From positions 284,501 to 348,500 of the forward strand of contig CAUYUJ010015024.1 in the NCBI GenBank assembly GCA_963575745.1: a DNA stretch of 64,000 nucleotides, in the 5' to 3' direction. Under the pieces are notes generated by a model that worked only from the letters and a program-made list of their open reading frames with translations, had not been told where the DNA came from and searched no databases. A program made the position numbers and the translations under genes. Of this stretch, positions 39,771 to 51,405 are shown piece by piece. Numbering within the stretch: position 1 is the first letter of the stretch; each line of letters starts with the position of its first letter. This DNA comes from Prorocentrum cordatum. Lineage: Eukaryota; Sar; Dinophyceae; Prorocentrales; Prorocentraceae.

Positions 39771-42470
39771 CCTAAACGTCACGGAAATTGTTGCGTCGCT
39801 CCGTTTTTTCTCCTCGAGCCGGCCTCGTTTGGTTAAATGACGCGTGCGTAATTAAATGTGGTGCGCGTGCATAAAACTGTTTCTTCTGACTCTCGCGGAT
39901 TGCCGTGGGTCCCTCCCCGATCGGGCCGGGGTGCTTTATGGCATCCCGCGCCTGCACCTCGACCTGCGCCCCCCCTCCGAGCTCGCCCCTAGCGCCGCCG
40001 CTGCGTCCGTCGCGGGCCGCTCCGCGCAAATCGACGCCCTCGCATTCCCCGAGAAGTAGGCGCCGCGGCTGAGCCCCCGCCTCGGCCCCATCGCCGAAAC
40101 CCGGGCAGATCTTCACCGACGTTCCCCTGGAGCCACTGCTGCGCAAGCATCCGGGCGCCGCGCCCGGCTGGCCGAGAGCGGCCCGCGCTGCCAGGCCCCG
40201 CCGAGCGCGGGCGTCGCTGCGCTGGGCTGGGCGGCGCCGCGGCTCGATTGGGCGCCGGCGCTGACGACCCCCTATAGGGTGCCCGACGCAAGGGCCCGCG
40301 CCCGCCTCGGCCCCCAACGCGCACCCCCCAAACGTCGGCCCTCGAGCCGCCAGCGAAGCGGTCGCCCTCTCCACGGGTGGAACATGCTCTGTGGGCGACG
40401 CGGACGTCGCCGCGGCCACCGCGGGGCGGGGCGACGGCCCAAGTCCTTCGCCGGCCCAGGGCTAAGGCCCCCCCGCCCCCTAAGTCACTTCCACACGCCT
40501 CCGCAGAGCCCGAGCCGAATGGTAGCCTCGACCCGCGGCGGGGCACCGTCGCCGCTTCCGACGCGTTCCCCGTGCATCGGGGCGCCGCGGGGACGCCGCC
40601 CGATGGCGCGTTGGCATGCCGCGCTTGCGCCCCAGCAGCGTCGACCGATATCGCGCGGGCTGATGGGTCCGCGCCGTCTCCCCCGCCCAAGGCGCCGCCG
40701 CGTCCTAAGCGGCGGCGCCCTCCACCAATCGCACCGTCGGCTCCATCAGCCCTCGGTCGGAGCATCCCTCGGGCTGCAAGGGCAGGGCCCTGTTCGCCAG
40801 CTGCGCGCCTGCCCTCGCCGCCTGGCACGGGCGCCCCTCCGCCTCGCCGCCGCTCTCCGAAACCGGCGCAAGCGGGCGACTTCCCGCAGCGTCGCCGACG
40901 CAGCGGGGTCCCGGGCGCGGGCAGCGCGCCCGCTCGACATTAGCCCGCGCAAGCCCAAAGAACAAGCAACCGCCGGATCAGCGCGCCCGCCTGGCGCAGT
41001 CGAACGGCTGCGGCTCGGCGCGGCGTCGCCGCCCCGTGCCCCCCCTGGCCCATGATCTGGGCGTGGCCGATGGCCGCGGACTGGTCGACGCGCATCGGGT
41101 GGGCCGCCGCGCACCCCGCCGCCCGGCAGAGGTGCACCTGCGCGCGCGGTTCGCCCTCCAGGCGCGACTCGCGCAGCCCTGCGCCTGGTCGACGCGCGCA
41201 GCTAGCCCGCGGCGATCGAGCCGCGGTTTCGACGGGGCGCCCCCGGGCTCCGCGGCAGCTTCGAAGGTGCAAGAGGTGCGGGCCACCTGGCCGTGCTTGC
41301 GCGGAAGCAGGTGGTTCGGCGCCTGGTTGGCGCCTTGGCCACGCGCACCCCTGTTGTTGGAGTGAGCGGCGTCGGTGTCCCCGCCCGCTCCCGGACCCCG
41401 AAGCCACGCGCTGCGGAGGGGGGCGGCGGCGGCGGGAGGGCCGCCCCCGGCCCCGCGGGCCGTCGCCGGCAGCGCGTCGGAAGCTGTATCAGCGCCCGCG
41501 CTAGCCCTGCGTAGCTAAGAGCCAATGGCGCCGGGACCGCGTCGACTCAGCGCACGGCGGCCCCCGGCAGCCATCGTCGCGCGCAGGGCCATCATCGCGC
41601 GCAGCGCGGCTGCGCCCCACCAGCCTAGAAGGTTCGCGCCCAAGCTGTCCACCGCCGCACCGGCCCACCCCCCCGCTCTGCCAGAGCGTGCCCACACGCT
41701 CCGGGATGCTGAACTAGCCAGATGCCCAGCTCGCTCACCTCGAAGGCACGAGCAGTTAATCCACGCGCCCCCCCCGTCGCGGGCCCACGGCCCCGCGAGC
41801 GGTGGCGCGCGGGGCGCCGGCGGGCCGACCTCAGCGCGCCGCCGAGCCGGCGTGGTCGGCATCCAAGAAAACCGACTCTTGTTGCCTGAGCCCGAAGGCC
41901 CCTCTGGCCCCGCAGGCTCGGGGCTCGCTCGCGAGGTCGCCCTCGCCGCCGGAGGCGTGTCCCGTAGTGGAGGTCGCGGTCGCGGTGGTCGGAGCGGCCG
42001 TCGGGGCATCTATTGCATGCCGCCCCTTTCCGGTTGCGGGCGGCACGGGGGGCGGGGCCCGCCCCTTCCCATGCCCCTCGCCGCCCTTCGCGGCCGGCGG
42101 CGCTCGCCGCATTCCCCGGGGCGCCCCTCGCCCTTCGGGCCCGGGCCCGCCACGAGGCCAAGGGGGGGGGCGCAGGCACGTGCTCGGCCCGCCCGGCCGC
42201 CGGCGCGCAGAACCCGCGCCGCCCGGCCCTCGGCCGAACGGCCAGCACCCAGTGGCCAGACTCGTCCGCGCCCCACCGACGACGATGACGGCGGCATGCG
42301 CGCAGAGCCCCCATTGCCCCATCGCCCGCGCGCCACCCCCGGCGCAGCGCGGTTCAGGCCAGCCGCGGTCCACAGCCTCGCGGCTGCAGAGCTAAAATGG
42401 GCAAACCCAAGGTCCCCACTCCTTCCGCGCATAGCCTGCAGTTGCAAAAACCGGACTTTACATCGCCCAC
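39771..42470. other. Very GC-rich region, long open frames but no convincing gene
   Basis: Long frames run on both strands and in several phases at once (for example plus 40279-41055 and 41525-42808, minus 41625-42314 and 40940-41407). Their products are Ala/Arg/Pro/Gly-rich with no domain. That is what high GC gives when stop codons are rare. A proline-rich frame at plus 40377-40943 looks slightly more protein-like but I cannot support it. Confidence 0.5.
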
Positions 42471-42670
42471 TCCCGCGCCCGCGCCCAGACCCAAGCCTGG
42501 GCCCAAGCCCGCGCCCACTCCCGCGCCGCGCCCGCGACCGCGCCCACGCCCGCGCCCACCCCCACGCCCGCGCCCGCGCCAACGCGCGCGCCCGCGTCCA
42601 CTCCCGCGCCCAGGCAGGCCCAGGCTCAGGCCCAGGCCCAGGCCCGCGCCCGCGCCACCGCTGGCACAGG
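42470..42670. repeat. CCCGCG/CCCACG/CCCAGG hexamer-type minisatellite
   Basis: Degenerate six-base units run for about 190 bp. They translate as Pro-Arg or Ala-Arg repeats in every frame. Confidence 0.85.
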
Positions 42671-42957
42671 CCCGGGGGGGGGGGGGCGGTTCTGGACCCA
42701 CGCCTTTCGGAGGTCCGCGCCGTCTTCTTCCTCCGGACAAGATGCCGCAAAATCCCCCGTTCAATCAAAATCCGGCTACAATGCCTGGAAGCCCTTTCCT
42801 CATGCTAGACGCTCAAGGCCCCGCCTCGCCCTGGCAACTTCCAGGAGCCCCGCATTTCGTCTGGGATCGGTGAATTGGCGAAATATTCTTGGATCCGCCC
42901 GCCCACCGGACTGAGGGGCGCGTGAGACTTGACTGCGCGAGCTTCTAACAAGGCTTT

Positions 42958-42985
42958 CCCCCCCCCCCCCCCCCCCCCCCCCCCC
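42958..42985. repeat. C28 homopolymer
   Basis: Twenty-eight consecutive C residues. Confidence 0.85.
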
Positions 42986-43189
42986 GCCTCTGCCATTCCG
43001 CCGCACGGCTGCGGCGTCGACGCTTCTTTGCCCCAAGATGGCTTCCAAACGGCGTCCAAAACGAACTCAGGCCGTTCCCAACACGCCTTCGGGGCGCAAT
43101 TTCGCACCATTTCCACCCCTCTTCAGCCCTTTGTGGGCATCCAGAAATGGTTCCCGGGGCCCTCAGGAGCGCCCCTTGACGGCTAACTG

Positions 43190-43560
43190 TCAGGCTCGCT
43201 CGTCTGGGCGATTCTCCACATGCAAACGTCGACTACGTTTTTGAGCTCGCTCAATTGTGGACAATGCTGGGCTCGCATGCGGCCCAAAACGAGGCCCAGA
43301 CTGGCCCCGATACGGCCCGGTCTTGATGGCATCCGCACGAGGTTGCGGCCCATCCCGAAGTGCTCTCTCGCGGGCTGTCCTGGAGCTCCCCCGGGCCGCC
43401 TCGTGCTCCTCTAGGCCGACTTGTGGGCCGCTCTCGGGGCCCTCTTCGGCCCTCGTGGGCGCCTTTTGGGTCGTCTCTGGCTGGTCATGGGCAGCGTTCC
43501 AACTATCTCTGGTTTGCTGCTGCGGGAGAAGAAATCCTGGCTCCAGACAGCCAGCGTCCA
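43190..43560. repeat. Degenerate GGCCC-type repeats
   Basis: Blocks such as CGGCCCAAAACGAGGCCCAG and GGGCCCTCTTCGG recur every 20-30 bp. Same style as 1210-1800. The region up to 44110 otherwise holds a short GAC repeat (43955-43978) and no gene. Confidence 0.45.
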
Positions 43561-44110
43561 TGCCATGACCCGCTGGCAATGATGGCGGGCCGACGACTCA
43601 TCGACGACTTCAGCATCGATCAGCCGCGCTGCGCGCCCGAGCCAAATGTGCGACGGGATGGAGGGGGCATGGGGCGCAAGAGAAATACAGAAAGCACGCG
43701 CGTGGGGGAACCTGCCTTCCTTTTCGGAAAATTGCCGCCCGTTCTTGGCGCCGTCTGCATCTCTTCCAGCGAGAACCGGAATGGTCGGGCGGTGAAAGCG
43801 AAGCGCCCTGAATGCATATTCGGAGGCCCGCGCAACTTTTTTTGACTGGACGCCCGAAATGAGTGCGGAGGTATGTTGCCCAAACACCAAATGGTGCCCA
43901 AAACCGACAGCGGCCGCTATGGGCAGGCGGCGCGGTGTTTCAAATGGACAAAGCCCGCGGCGACGACGACGACGACGATAGCGAATCAGGTCAAAAATCA
44001 CAAGACAGCTCGCGGCTTGGGCCCCCCCGCCTGCCCAAACGGCGAGCATAAATCGGGCGTAGCCCCGCGCGCACTCGAATGCCCACGCCTCGTCCTCGTA
44101 CTATTCGTAG

Positions 44111-44380
44111 TGCTCGCCCCTTCCTTCTCCTCCTCCTCAGCGCCGCACGCGGCGCCCTTGTTTGCGCGCGCCGCGGCGGCGGGCACCCCGTGGTGCGAGC
44201 GCGGCCGAGCCCGGGGCGCCCGTCGACCAGCGGCCACCTGCTGGCCGCAGCCGCCCCCGCCCCCCCCCCTGCCCTCGCAGGGGGCGCCGCCTTGGGCGCA
44301 GGGGGCCGGACCTCCGCCGAGGGCGGGAATAGCGGGGCCACGGCGGCGCTGCGCGGCCTCGATCCTCAGAGCGCCCCTCC
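44111..44380 (+). repeat. Direct duplication, copy 1
   Basis: 270 bp starting TGCTCGCCCCTTCC, matching 44523-44790 with about 93-95% identity by eye. Confidence 0.85.
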
Positions 44381-44522
44381 CCCGCTCAGCGCGGGGTAGA
44401 ACCGCGCGAGCTCGTCGGCGTCGAAGAACCTCAAGACGCGGGGCGGGTCGGTGGCCCCACATGGCTGCAAGGAGGTCGGAGTGACCAGGAGCTCGCACTA
44501 ATAAACGAAGTCGAATATCTAA

Positions 44523-44790
44523 TGCTCGTCCCTTCCTTCTCCTCCTCCTCAGCGCCGCACGCGGCGCTCTTGTTTGCGCGCGCCGCGGCGGCGGGCGCCC
44601 CGTGGTGCGAGCGCGGCCGAGCCCGGGGCGCCCGTCGCCCAGCGGCCACCTGCTGGCCGCAGCCGCCCCCCCCCCCCCCTGCCCTCGCAGGGGGCGCCAC
44701 CGCGGGCGCAGGGGGCCGGACCTCTGCCGAGGGCGAGAAGAGCAGGACCACGGCGCCACTGCGCGGCCGCGATCCTCAGGGCGCCCCTCC
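44523..44790 (+). repeat. Direct duplication, copy 2
   Basis: 268 bp, offset 412 bp from copy 1. A 142-bp spacer separates the copies. No ORF is shared in a meaningful frame. Confidence 0.85.
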
Positions 44791-44838
44791 ATGCTCCCCA
44801 GATTGACGATGCGAGGAGGCATCGGGCTGGCCGAGGGC

Positions 44839-45831
44839 TCACAGCAGGCGTCGCAACAGCGCCTTACCTTCACACACGAGTGCCGTCTCTCGGCTCGACA
44901 GGCGAACACGCTCCAGCATCGCCACGCCATCCTGGATGTACGTCCTTGCTGTCGGCTGATGCCTCCAGCGGCCTCGCACACAGGTCATGCTCAAGCTGCC
45001 AATGACCTGGAAATGATGCGTGGCTCCTGCCCGGCGCAGCTTATGAGGGCAATGGCGATCGGGATTAGCTCCAATCTGCCCCACCAGACGGCGGAATGTT
45101 GCCCTAAAGCCTGCAGCCCCTCGGGGGAAAAGCTGGGCCCCGCCTGGTGCGTCGCCCAGCACTCGAGCCAAGAGAACCACTGCCTCGAGCTCGTCTATGA
45201 CAACGTGCTCGGCAACTCCAGCGCGATTGCCGCCCTTGGTGAAACCGAGGCTGATGTGCGCCAAGCCGCGGTCGAAGTCCCACGCGAGCTGGCTCGCCTG
45301 CAGCATGGCCTCCACAGGCCGCAAAAAGCAGTTGAAACTCACGAGGATGGCGGCATCTCCCCTGGACATCGCAAAGCCTGCCATGGCCAAGGCCTGCTCA
45401 GGCAGGAGCGGCCTGGCCCTCGGGGGGACCTAGTTCTTCGACCAAGTCGAGAAGATCCGCCGCGAGCAATTGAGCGCACGCCGCAAGCACGAGGCGAAGT
45501 GCTGCAAAGAGGACAGGACGTCGCCGACCATCGACTTGGCTTGGCTTCGCCGTCTGCCCAACACCCCTCCAAACATTATCCCGGGACCTCGTCGGGACTG
45601 GGGCGTCGGCTCATTCCGCTTGGCGAGACAATTGCAGAAGAAGTTGGCGGCCCCAGCGTAGCGCGTCAGCGTGAGCGGCTGGAGTTGAAATGATCGCAAT
45701 GAACCTGCTGCTGCTCGGTTGCGTTGTCTCTGCTGTCTCGTGCCCGTCGCCAGAATGGTCACCACCGGCAAGGCGCGGACTTGCGGTAAAAGCGCTGGCA
45801 AGCAACCGTCCGCTACAGACGCGGCCAGCAC
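44839..45831 (-). pseudogene. Tyrosine recombinase-like protein, one in-frame TAG
   Basis: One frame from 45831 to 44839 (about 330 codons) is interrupted only by TAG at 45430-45432. The N-terminal part has QLQPLTLTRYAGAANFF and VGDVLSSLQHFASCLRR, like the helical core-binding domain of site-specific recombinases. After the stop, numbering from the Met at 45390, the catalytic set is complete: R24 (CFLRPVEAM), K52 (GFTKGGNRAG), H116-K-L-R119 (CPHKLRRAG), W142 (GRW) and Y151 (ARTYIQD). Such enzymes cut and rejoin DNA through the tyrosine. No RT or terminal repeats are seen nearby, so whether it belongs to a Crypton, DIRS-like or solitary family is unknown. Confidence 0.75.
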
Positions 45832-46765
45832 AACACTTAATTTCTACTGGAAAAACAGACACTGCCAAGCCGAAAAGTTCAGCGGCGTTTTCGCTGCTTG
45901 TTTTAAAAGTTGTTTGGGTTCGTGGTGTGATCGAATAACGCACGCGCCGACGCTATGCCGATCATGAGCGGCGACGCGCGCCCTTTGCGCGGCCGCGCCC
46001 GAACGCCCAAGGACTCGTCGGGCCGCGGCTGCGCGGTGACACGAACGAGCCCGCAACGCCATGAACAACGCATTGAACGTCGGGAAGCCGATCGGCGCTG
46101 GCGCGCGCTCGCGAAATCACGCCCTAGGCGCAACGCGCGGAGCGGCCCGGCCGCATTGTCAGCGCAAGCATCCTCAAACGCGGCGCGCGCGACGGCATTC
46201 ACTTGCAGCGCTCGTGATTGAGTCTGGCCCCGCCGCCCCGGCGCGCGCGTCTGCTGCTGGATGCGCCCCCCGCTCGCACTCAAGGTCCGCCAATGCGCCC
46301 GCGGCGCGCGAAAGGCGGTCAGACGTCGCGGCGCGGCCGCGGCATCTGGCCGCCTGTTGCGGGCGACGGGCGCGTCGGCGAACCTCGGGCGCGCTCGGGC
46401 GGCTACTCCCGCGACGGGCGCGCTCGCTGCAGTGGCAAGGCCGAACTCGATCGCGACCGCCGTCAATGACGGCCGCGAACCCCCTGCCCCGCGACCGCCC
46501 TCCCCCGCCACCCTCGCGCCCCTCGCGCGCGCCCCGTGGGCGATCGTTCTGCCCCCCCGCGCGTGCATCATCCTCTAGCCTCGCGAGTTCTTCCGACTTC
46601 CCCCCCTGTCCCCCTCTGCGCCCTCCTGTCACTTCGCCCCCCCGCGCCCCCCATTCGTCGCCCGCTCTCTCGCGCGCCCTCTGTTCCCGCCCCTTTCTCG
46701 CGAGGGCGCGGCCCCAGAAGGCGCCCCTAAGTGGCCGTGCCGGCTCAACTATCTGTCGCGCGCAC
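45832..46765. other. GC-rich spacer, no gene recognised
   Basis: Overlapping Arg/Ala-rich frames on both strands, and no domain. Confidence 0.5.
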
Positions 46766-46800
46766 GTCGAATGGCACGGTGCTTTAGAGCGCCATTCGAC
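46766..46800. other. 10-bp inverted repeat, 15-nt loop
   Basis: GTCGAATGGC (46766-46775) and GCCATTCGAC (46791-46800) are perfect reverse complements. Confidence 0.8.
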
Positions 46801-46818
46801 ATGCAATCAGGTTACATA

Positions 46819-46960
46819 GAGCGAAGCTCCCGATATAGATGACATCAGGGGTGCTGAGAGCGAAGCTCAGGGAATAAAAGATATCTGGGCGCAGGGAGCG
46901 ATGCTCCAGATATGATAAACAACATGCGGCATTGAGCGGAGCCCCAGATATGCAGCAACA
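46819..46960. repeat. Short tandem repeat, about 39-bp period
   Basis: Four degenerate units each begin AGCGAAGCTC or a variant and contain GATAT (starts near 46819, 46859, 46897, 46935). Confidence 0.6.
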
Positions 46961-47172
46961 CATTGGCATGACGAGGCGGAGGAGCAAAGGAGCACTCGGC
47001 CACGGCGATCGCCCTGATGAGCGGATCTCGAAAGCTCAGGTCGCATGGAACACTCCACCCTGGGCGTGCAAAGGCATCGCATCAATCTCAGTGCCACAAG
47101 CTGGGACCGTTACGCGTTGATTCAGAGCGCGCCTCCATGACTAGTGTTACATTCGTATCTCCATATGTCGGG
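46961..47172. other. Spacer, nothing recognised
   Basis: Ordinary sequence up to the stop of the next minus-strand frame. Confidence 0.4.
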
Positions 47173-48411
47173 CTAGTTGTACACTGCATCGGACGCCTTG
47201 GAGCGCTCATCCCACATCGCACGACCCGTCGTCGTGCCGAAGTGGGCCTTGTTCAAAGCGACGATCGCTCCCTTCTCGTTGGCCTCAACAGTGCCCCACA
47301 GCGTCGGTGAGTATATTGGCGCGGCGGTGGCCATGCCGATCACGTCCTCACCCAAAGGCGTCGTCGAGGCCTTAGCCTTCGCCTTCCCTTTTGGTTTCGC
47401 CTTCGCCTCGCCCTTTTCTGCTGCTAAAGCATCGCGGGGCCCCGCGTTCACCGTGAAGGACCACCAACACGCCGCGGGAATGTACATGTTGCCCCCTGGG
47501 TTGACGATAACTAATGTCGATTGCTGGACGACGTCTGCTCCCGTCGGTGTCGCCAGGAACTGCTCGTAGTTGTTCACGGCGATGCCTTGGTTCAGGAATT
47601 CTATCATGCGCACAGCGTGGATCAAGAGCGGCTTGCCCATGGCGACAGTGACCGTTGGCGTGCCTGGCATGGGCGCGCTCTAAGGACTAATGCGAAGGTC
47701 GCCAGCCCTCGCGCACACGAGCCAGCACTCCGAGCCCTTCGCCGTGGTGTTCTGCGCGACGAAGGGGGTGATCCCGTCGAGGCTGTGGGCGAAGCAGTCT
47801 GACACCCTCCCCTGCGCGCCTGGCCACTGCGGGTCGTTGTCGAGCTCAGCATTCATGTTGGTGGTCTCGTGGTCGATGAAGGTCCTCGCGCTCTCGTGCA
47901 GCAGCCCCGTCATGCCCCACCGCGCCGACTGCGACTGGTTGGCCTCATCGGCGCCCTCTTTCGTGAAGAGAGCTACCTTGGCCACGTCGAAACACTTGAC
48001 CTCGGGGTTGAGTTGCGCACTCTCGCGCACAGCGGGCCCGCCATCGGTGTCGGTGCAACTGGGATTAGCAGCACTGTGGATCTGCTCCGACACCCACTTG
48101 GGCAAGTTCAGGCCTGCGCCTCCTCTGCTCAACATATGTTGGATCTTCGCCTTCCCCCAGCGCATCCTCTGGTACTCGGACCCCTGGTTGGAGCAAGCCT
48201 TTTGGAACTCGGAGTTCAACTGGTCCGCGAGGGCAATCACCCGCCGGAAACAAATGGACTTCTGCCTCTGGATGTTCGAGAGCGCCCCCTCGAGAGGCGG
48301 AGCTTCCTCCAACTTGGCGGGGCCGATCTTCTCGAGCTCGGATTTGGCCAACGAGCTCACGCGAGAGAGGTCGTTGACCGCCGTGTTGACGTCGCGGGGT
48401 AAGTCATGCAC
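47173..48411 (-). pseudogene. Unknown coding unit, C-terminal part, one in-frame TAG
   Basis: One continuous minus-strand frame of about 412 codons carries a single TAG at 47680-47682. Before it lie VNDLSRVSSLAKSELEKIGP, QKSICFRRVIALADQLNSEF, RMRWGKAKIQHML and WGMTGLLHESARTFIDHE. After it lie KPLLIHAVRMIEFLNQGI, TLVIVNPGGNMYIPAACWW and a Lys/Ala-rich stretch (EKGEAKAKPKGKAKAKA). Composition is protein-like and non-repetitive. I do not recognise the family. Absence of introns over 1.2 kb would fit a retroposed copy or another mobile element. Confidence 0.5.
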
Positions 48412-48995
48412 CCCGATGGTCTTCTCACGCCGTGCAGTACCTGGAGCTTGCTGATCGCGGCGGCCCCCTTTTTACTGCCATCGATGCTTGAGGCGATCTC
48501 TCGAAGCGCGGCCTGGATGTCTTCCTTCTGCTTCAAGAAGCCCTGCGACGGCTGCAGCTGCGGCGCGACGCGGCTGCTGCGTCCACCGCGAGTGCGCGAG
48601 CTCACCACTGACTCAACATCCTCTCCAACCTCATCGAATGCAACTGCGAGGCGCTTGAAGTTCTGCTCCGTCAGTCCGCTGCGGCGCGCCCCACCGTCTC
48701 GCCCTGCTTCTGGAGGGGGCATAGCGCCGCCAGAAGAAGTCATTGCATATGACGGCAACGGGAAGGCTCCAATCTCCACGCCGTTCGGGCCTCGCTTCAC
48801 GGACTGGCACTCCGCCCCCTCCCACTCCCTGGTCACCTCGGGGCCTTCGATGGCAATGCATTTCTCGCCCTTCTTATTGACCGTCGGGTGTTCTGCGCAC
48901 TCGCTGTCCCAGTCGGCGCTCGCCCCGTCCGAATCCATACCCCTCAACTTCGCCTTCATGTACTGCGCCTTGGTGTACTTCGTGGTGTCATACAT
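48357..48995 (-). pseudogene. Unknown coding unit, middle part
   Basis: The frame of 212 codons starts MYDTTKYTKAQYMKAKLRG and includes GEKCIAIEGPEVTREWEG, LTEQNFKRLAVAFDEVGEDV and FLKQKEDIQAALREIASSID, probably helical. It overlaps the downstream unit by 55 bp. The continuation TIGVHDLPRDVN is in another frame, so a one-base shift near 48410-48430 splits what looks like one gene. Confidence 0.5.
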
Positions 48996-49026
48996 TGTCA
49001 GTTCAGCCTGTCGCTTCAGCTCAAGC

Positions 49027-49545
49027 TCATAGTCTGACTATCTGCTTCGTCAGAGTCGGCCGCGCCTGTGTTCGGTTGCTCTCTGGGTGACTCGAGTCGA
49101 AGAGCTTCGCTGCAGTGCGCCACTTGCCAAGATCGCCGCTCATCAAGTGGAGCTCGCGCCTGAGGCCGTTCGGCCAGTTCAAGCAAATGCGCTGGCGAGT
49201 CCGAATATGATTCCAACGCGGGCTCGCATGGGGCGAGTAGCCGTGCCACTTCTTGGTGGGCCCCCGTGGGCGACGCGGTTCCAAGCAGAGGAAGCACTCG
49301 CATGGTGCCTCGACCTTGGCAGCAGCGGCCTGCTCGCTGGCCGAACTCCTCCTGCGAACCGCCGGTTGGGTTGGCGGGGGCGGCATCTGGGAGCCATCCG
49401 CCTCGTCTCCAGAGACGGGCATGGTTGCTGAGAGACGTTCAGTCAACTGAAGGGATGCGCACCTCGCCCTGGGCCTCAGGGTGCATCGAGAAAACGGTAC
49501 TGAGCCAGAATGGATACGGAAGCGAACGGGGAATGATAAGTCCAA
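49027..49545 (-). pseudogene. Unknown coding unit, N-terminal part
   Basis: A frame containing MPVSGDEADGSQMPPPPTQP, a Ser/Ala stretch, CECFLCLEPR (two CxxC-like pairs) and DLGKWRTAAKLFDSSHPESN precedes the 48995 frame on the same strand, with a frame change near 49050-49100. It probably starts at or near the Met at about 49425. No family recognised. Confidence 0.4.
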
Positions 49546-50144
49546 AGGCTGCCCCGACGGATCGCACGGTCATAATGACGGCCACGCCGCTCGACATGTC
49601 ACGGAGCGTTCTCTCTGCCCGAACCCTGGAAAAGACTGTTGATATTTTCGAGCCCCAGGACCTGACCCCGAAAGAAATGCTGGCCGAACAATTCTTCGGA
49701 TTGGCACCGAAAAGCCCTGATAGCCCACGAGAATGCGGAGAGCAGCAAACGTCGTAACACCTACTGACCATTATCGCGGTGGTTACACATCGTCTGCCCG
49801 TGACAACACGGCTGTCGGGGCCTCGACGCCAAGCCGGCCTGCCCGGCGCCGCGGTCTCGAACGCCGTGGCCGTGGGAAGACGGGGCGAACCCGCTTGTGT
49901 TCTCCTTGCTCGGGAAGCCAAGTCAGAGTGCGGATGCTCCGCGTTTGGGCGTTCCTTACAGAGACCAACGGCGAGAGCCCTCATAACAACGCGCTGTATA
50001 CAATGTGCCCCATAATTGCAGAAAGCGGGCGCGCATAGCATCAACGCTGCATGGTACATAGCGCAACGCCGACAAGCAACATCAGCATACCATGTGCAAA
50101 TGCGCAAATCCTTAGAGCCCAGGAACCCTTGCAGAGGCCTTGGG

Positions 50145-50175
<31 letters not shown>

Positions 50176-51080
50176 GGGGGGGGGTCTTGCCAGCCAATGA
50201 CACGCGTTGAACTGTGCTCGTGCCCAGCGCGCGTGCTCTGTATTGCTGTCTTATACTAGTGCTACGCTGTGCCACCAATGCGCCACGCGAGTGGCGCATT
50301 GGGTAAGCTCGCGCCGCTAAGCAGTTGGGTGCAACTTGCTACTAGATGGCACGATATGTCGCCCTTTGCCTTGAGAGAAGCGCGTAATCCTGCTCGCGGG
50401 CTCGCGTCAAGTCTTGGATTCGCGCGAGTTGCGTTGCAGCAAATGGGCGCGGCCATCGCTGGCCACGGCAAGCTGCGCAAGGACCGCTTCCTGTCGCGAG
50501 CGCAGATGATGACGCGACTTGGCGAATCGGGCATCCCGAACCACCGCGAAACCATGTCGCCAAACACGATTTGCACAGGCCTTGTCCCTGGCGTCGCCAA
50601 AAAGCCGGACGCAGGACCCAACGATATGCAGGTGTGAGCACAACAATTGTGATTCACTTTTCGGCGGTGATCCCTATGAGGCAACGAACCGTGCTAGGGG
50701 TGTGCCGAAATCAGTGGCGCGGTACACAACGCGAGCGAAAACGATTGATCTGAGTACGTAAGGAGACTGAGCGCGGGTGAATATGAGCGCGAGCGCGTCT
50801 GACTGTGAATGAGTCTGCGTGCGAGCGAGTCTACGTGCATGAATGCGAGTACAACAAAGCATGTTGTACTTGTATATGAATGTCAATAGTTTGAGACTGG
50901 CTGCCTCTGATACCTCGTGACGCTGAGCGTGGCCGCCGCAAGGAGCTTCCCCGGGACTCCCCGACGGCATCGCCCGCGCGCCGCGACGCCAATGTCGGCG
51001 CGCCCCCCCGCGAGGATCGCGCCCGCTTCCTCCCCTTTTTTTGCCCCCTCTTTGCCCGCGCACTCAGATGCCCAAGGCTG
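49546..51080. other. Spacer without recognised gene
   Basis: Holds a (GT)n/G-run (about 50144-50183) and a perfect hairpin at 50275-50302. Small overlapping frames show no domain. Confidence 0.45.
50275..50302. other. Perfect 12-bp hairpin, 4-nt loop
   Basis: CCAATGCGCCAC, loop GCGA, GTGGCGCATTGG. Confidence 0.85.
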
Positions 51081-51405
51081 CGGGCGCAGCGCAGCGCGGA
51101 GTTCCCGCGACGCGCGCAGGTCGCCCTGGAGGGGTCCCAGCGACGCGCGCGGGACGTCCGCTGCGCGGGGCAAAGAGAGCTAGCTGGCTGGCCGATAGCG
51201 GGCAGGGCTCTTGCCGCTGGGCAGAGCGACGACGGGCGAGCGAGGCGCTCGGCAGAACGCAGCACGGAGTCCCCGCGACGCGCGCTGGTCGCCCCGGAGG
51301 GGTCCCAGCGACGCGCGCGGGTCGTCCGCTGCGCGGAGCAAAAAGAGCTAGCTGGCCGGCTGCTGATAGCGGGCAAAGCTCTTGCCGCTGGGCAGAGCGG
51401 CGCAC
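51080..51405. repeat. Two tandem copies of a 168-bp unit
   Basis: GGTCCCAGCGACGCGCGCGG occurs at 51133 and 51301. Flanking blocks AAGAGAGCTAGCTGGC and TCTTGCCGCTGGGCAGAGC repeat at the same spacing. Confidence 0.8.

Noticed and set aside
41525-42808. 427-codon plus-strand ORF in the GC-rich region
   Set aside because: Ala/Arg/Pro/Gly-rich, overlaps equally long frames on the other strand, and has no domain. GC content explains it.
47014-47033. Hammerhead ribozyme core (CTGATGA ... GAAA)
   Set aside because: Stem II between the core blocks does not pair beyond the closing G-C, and the expected NUH cleavage site is absent upstream.
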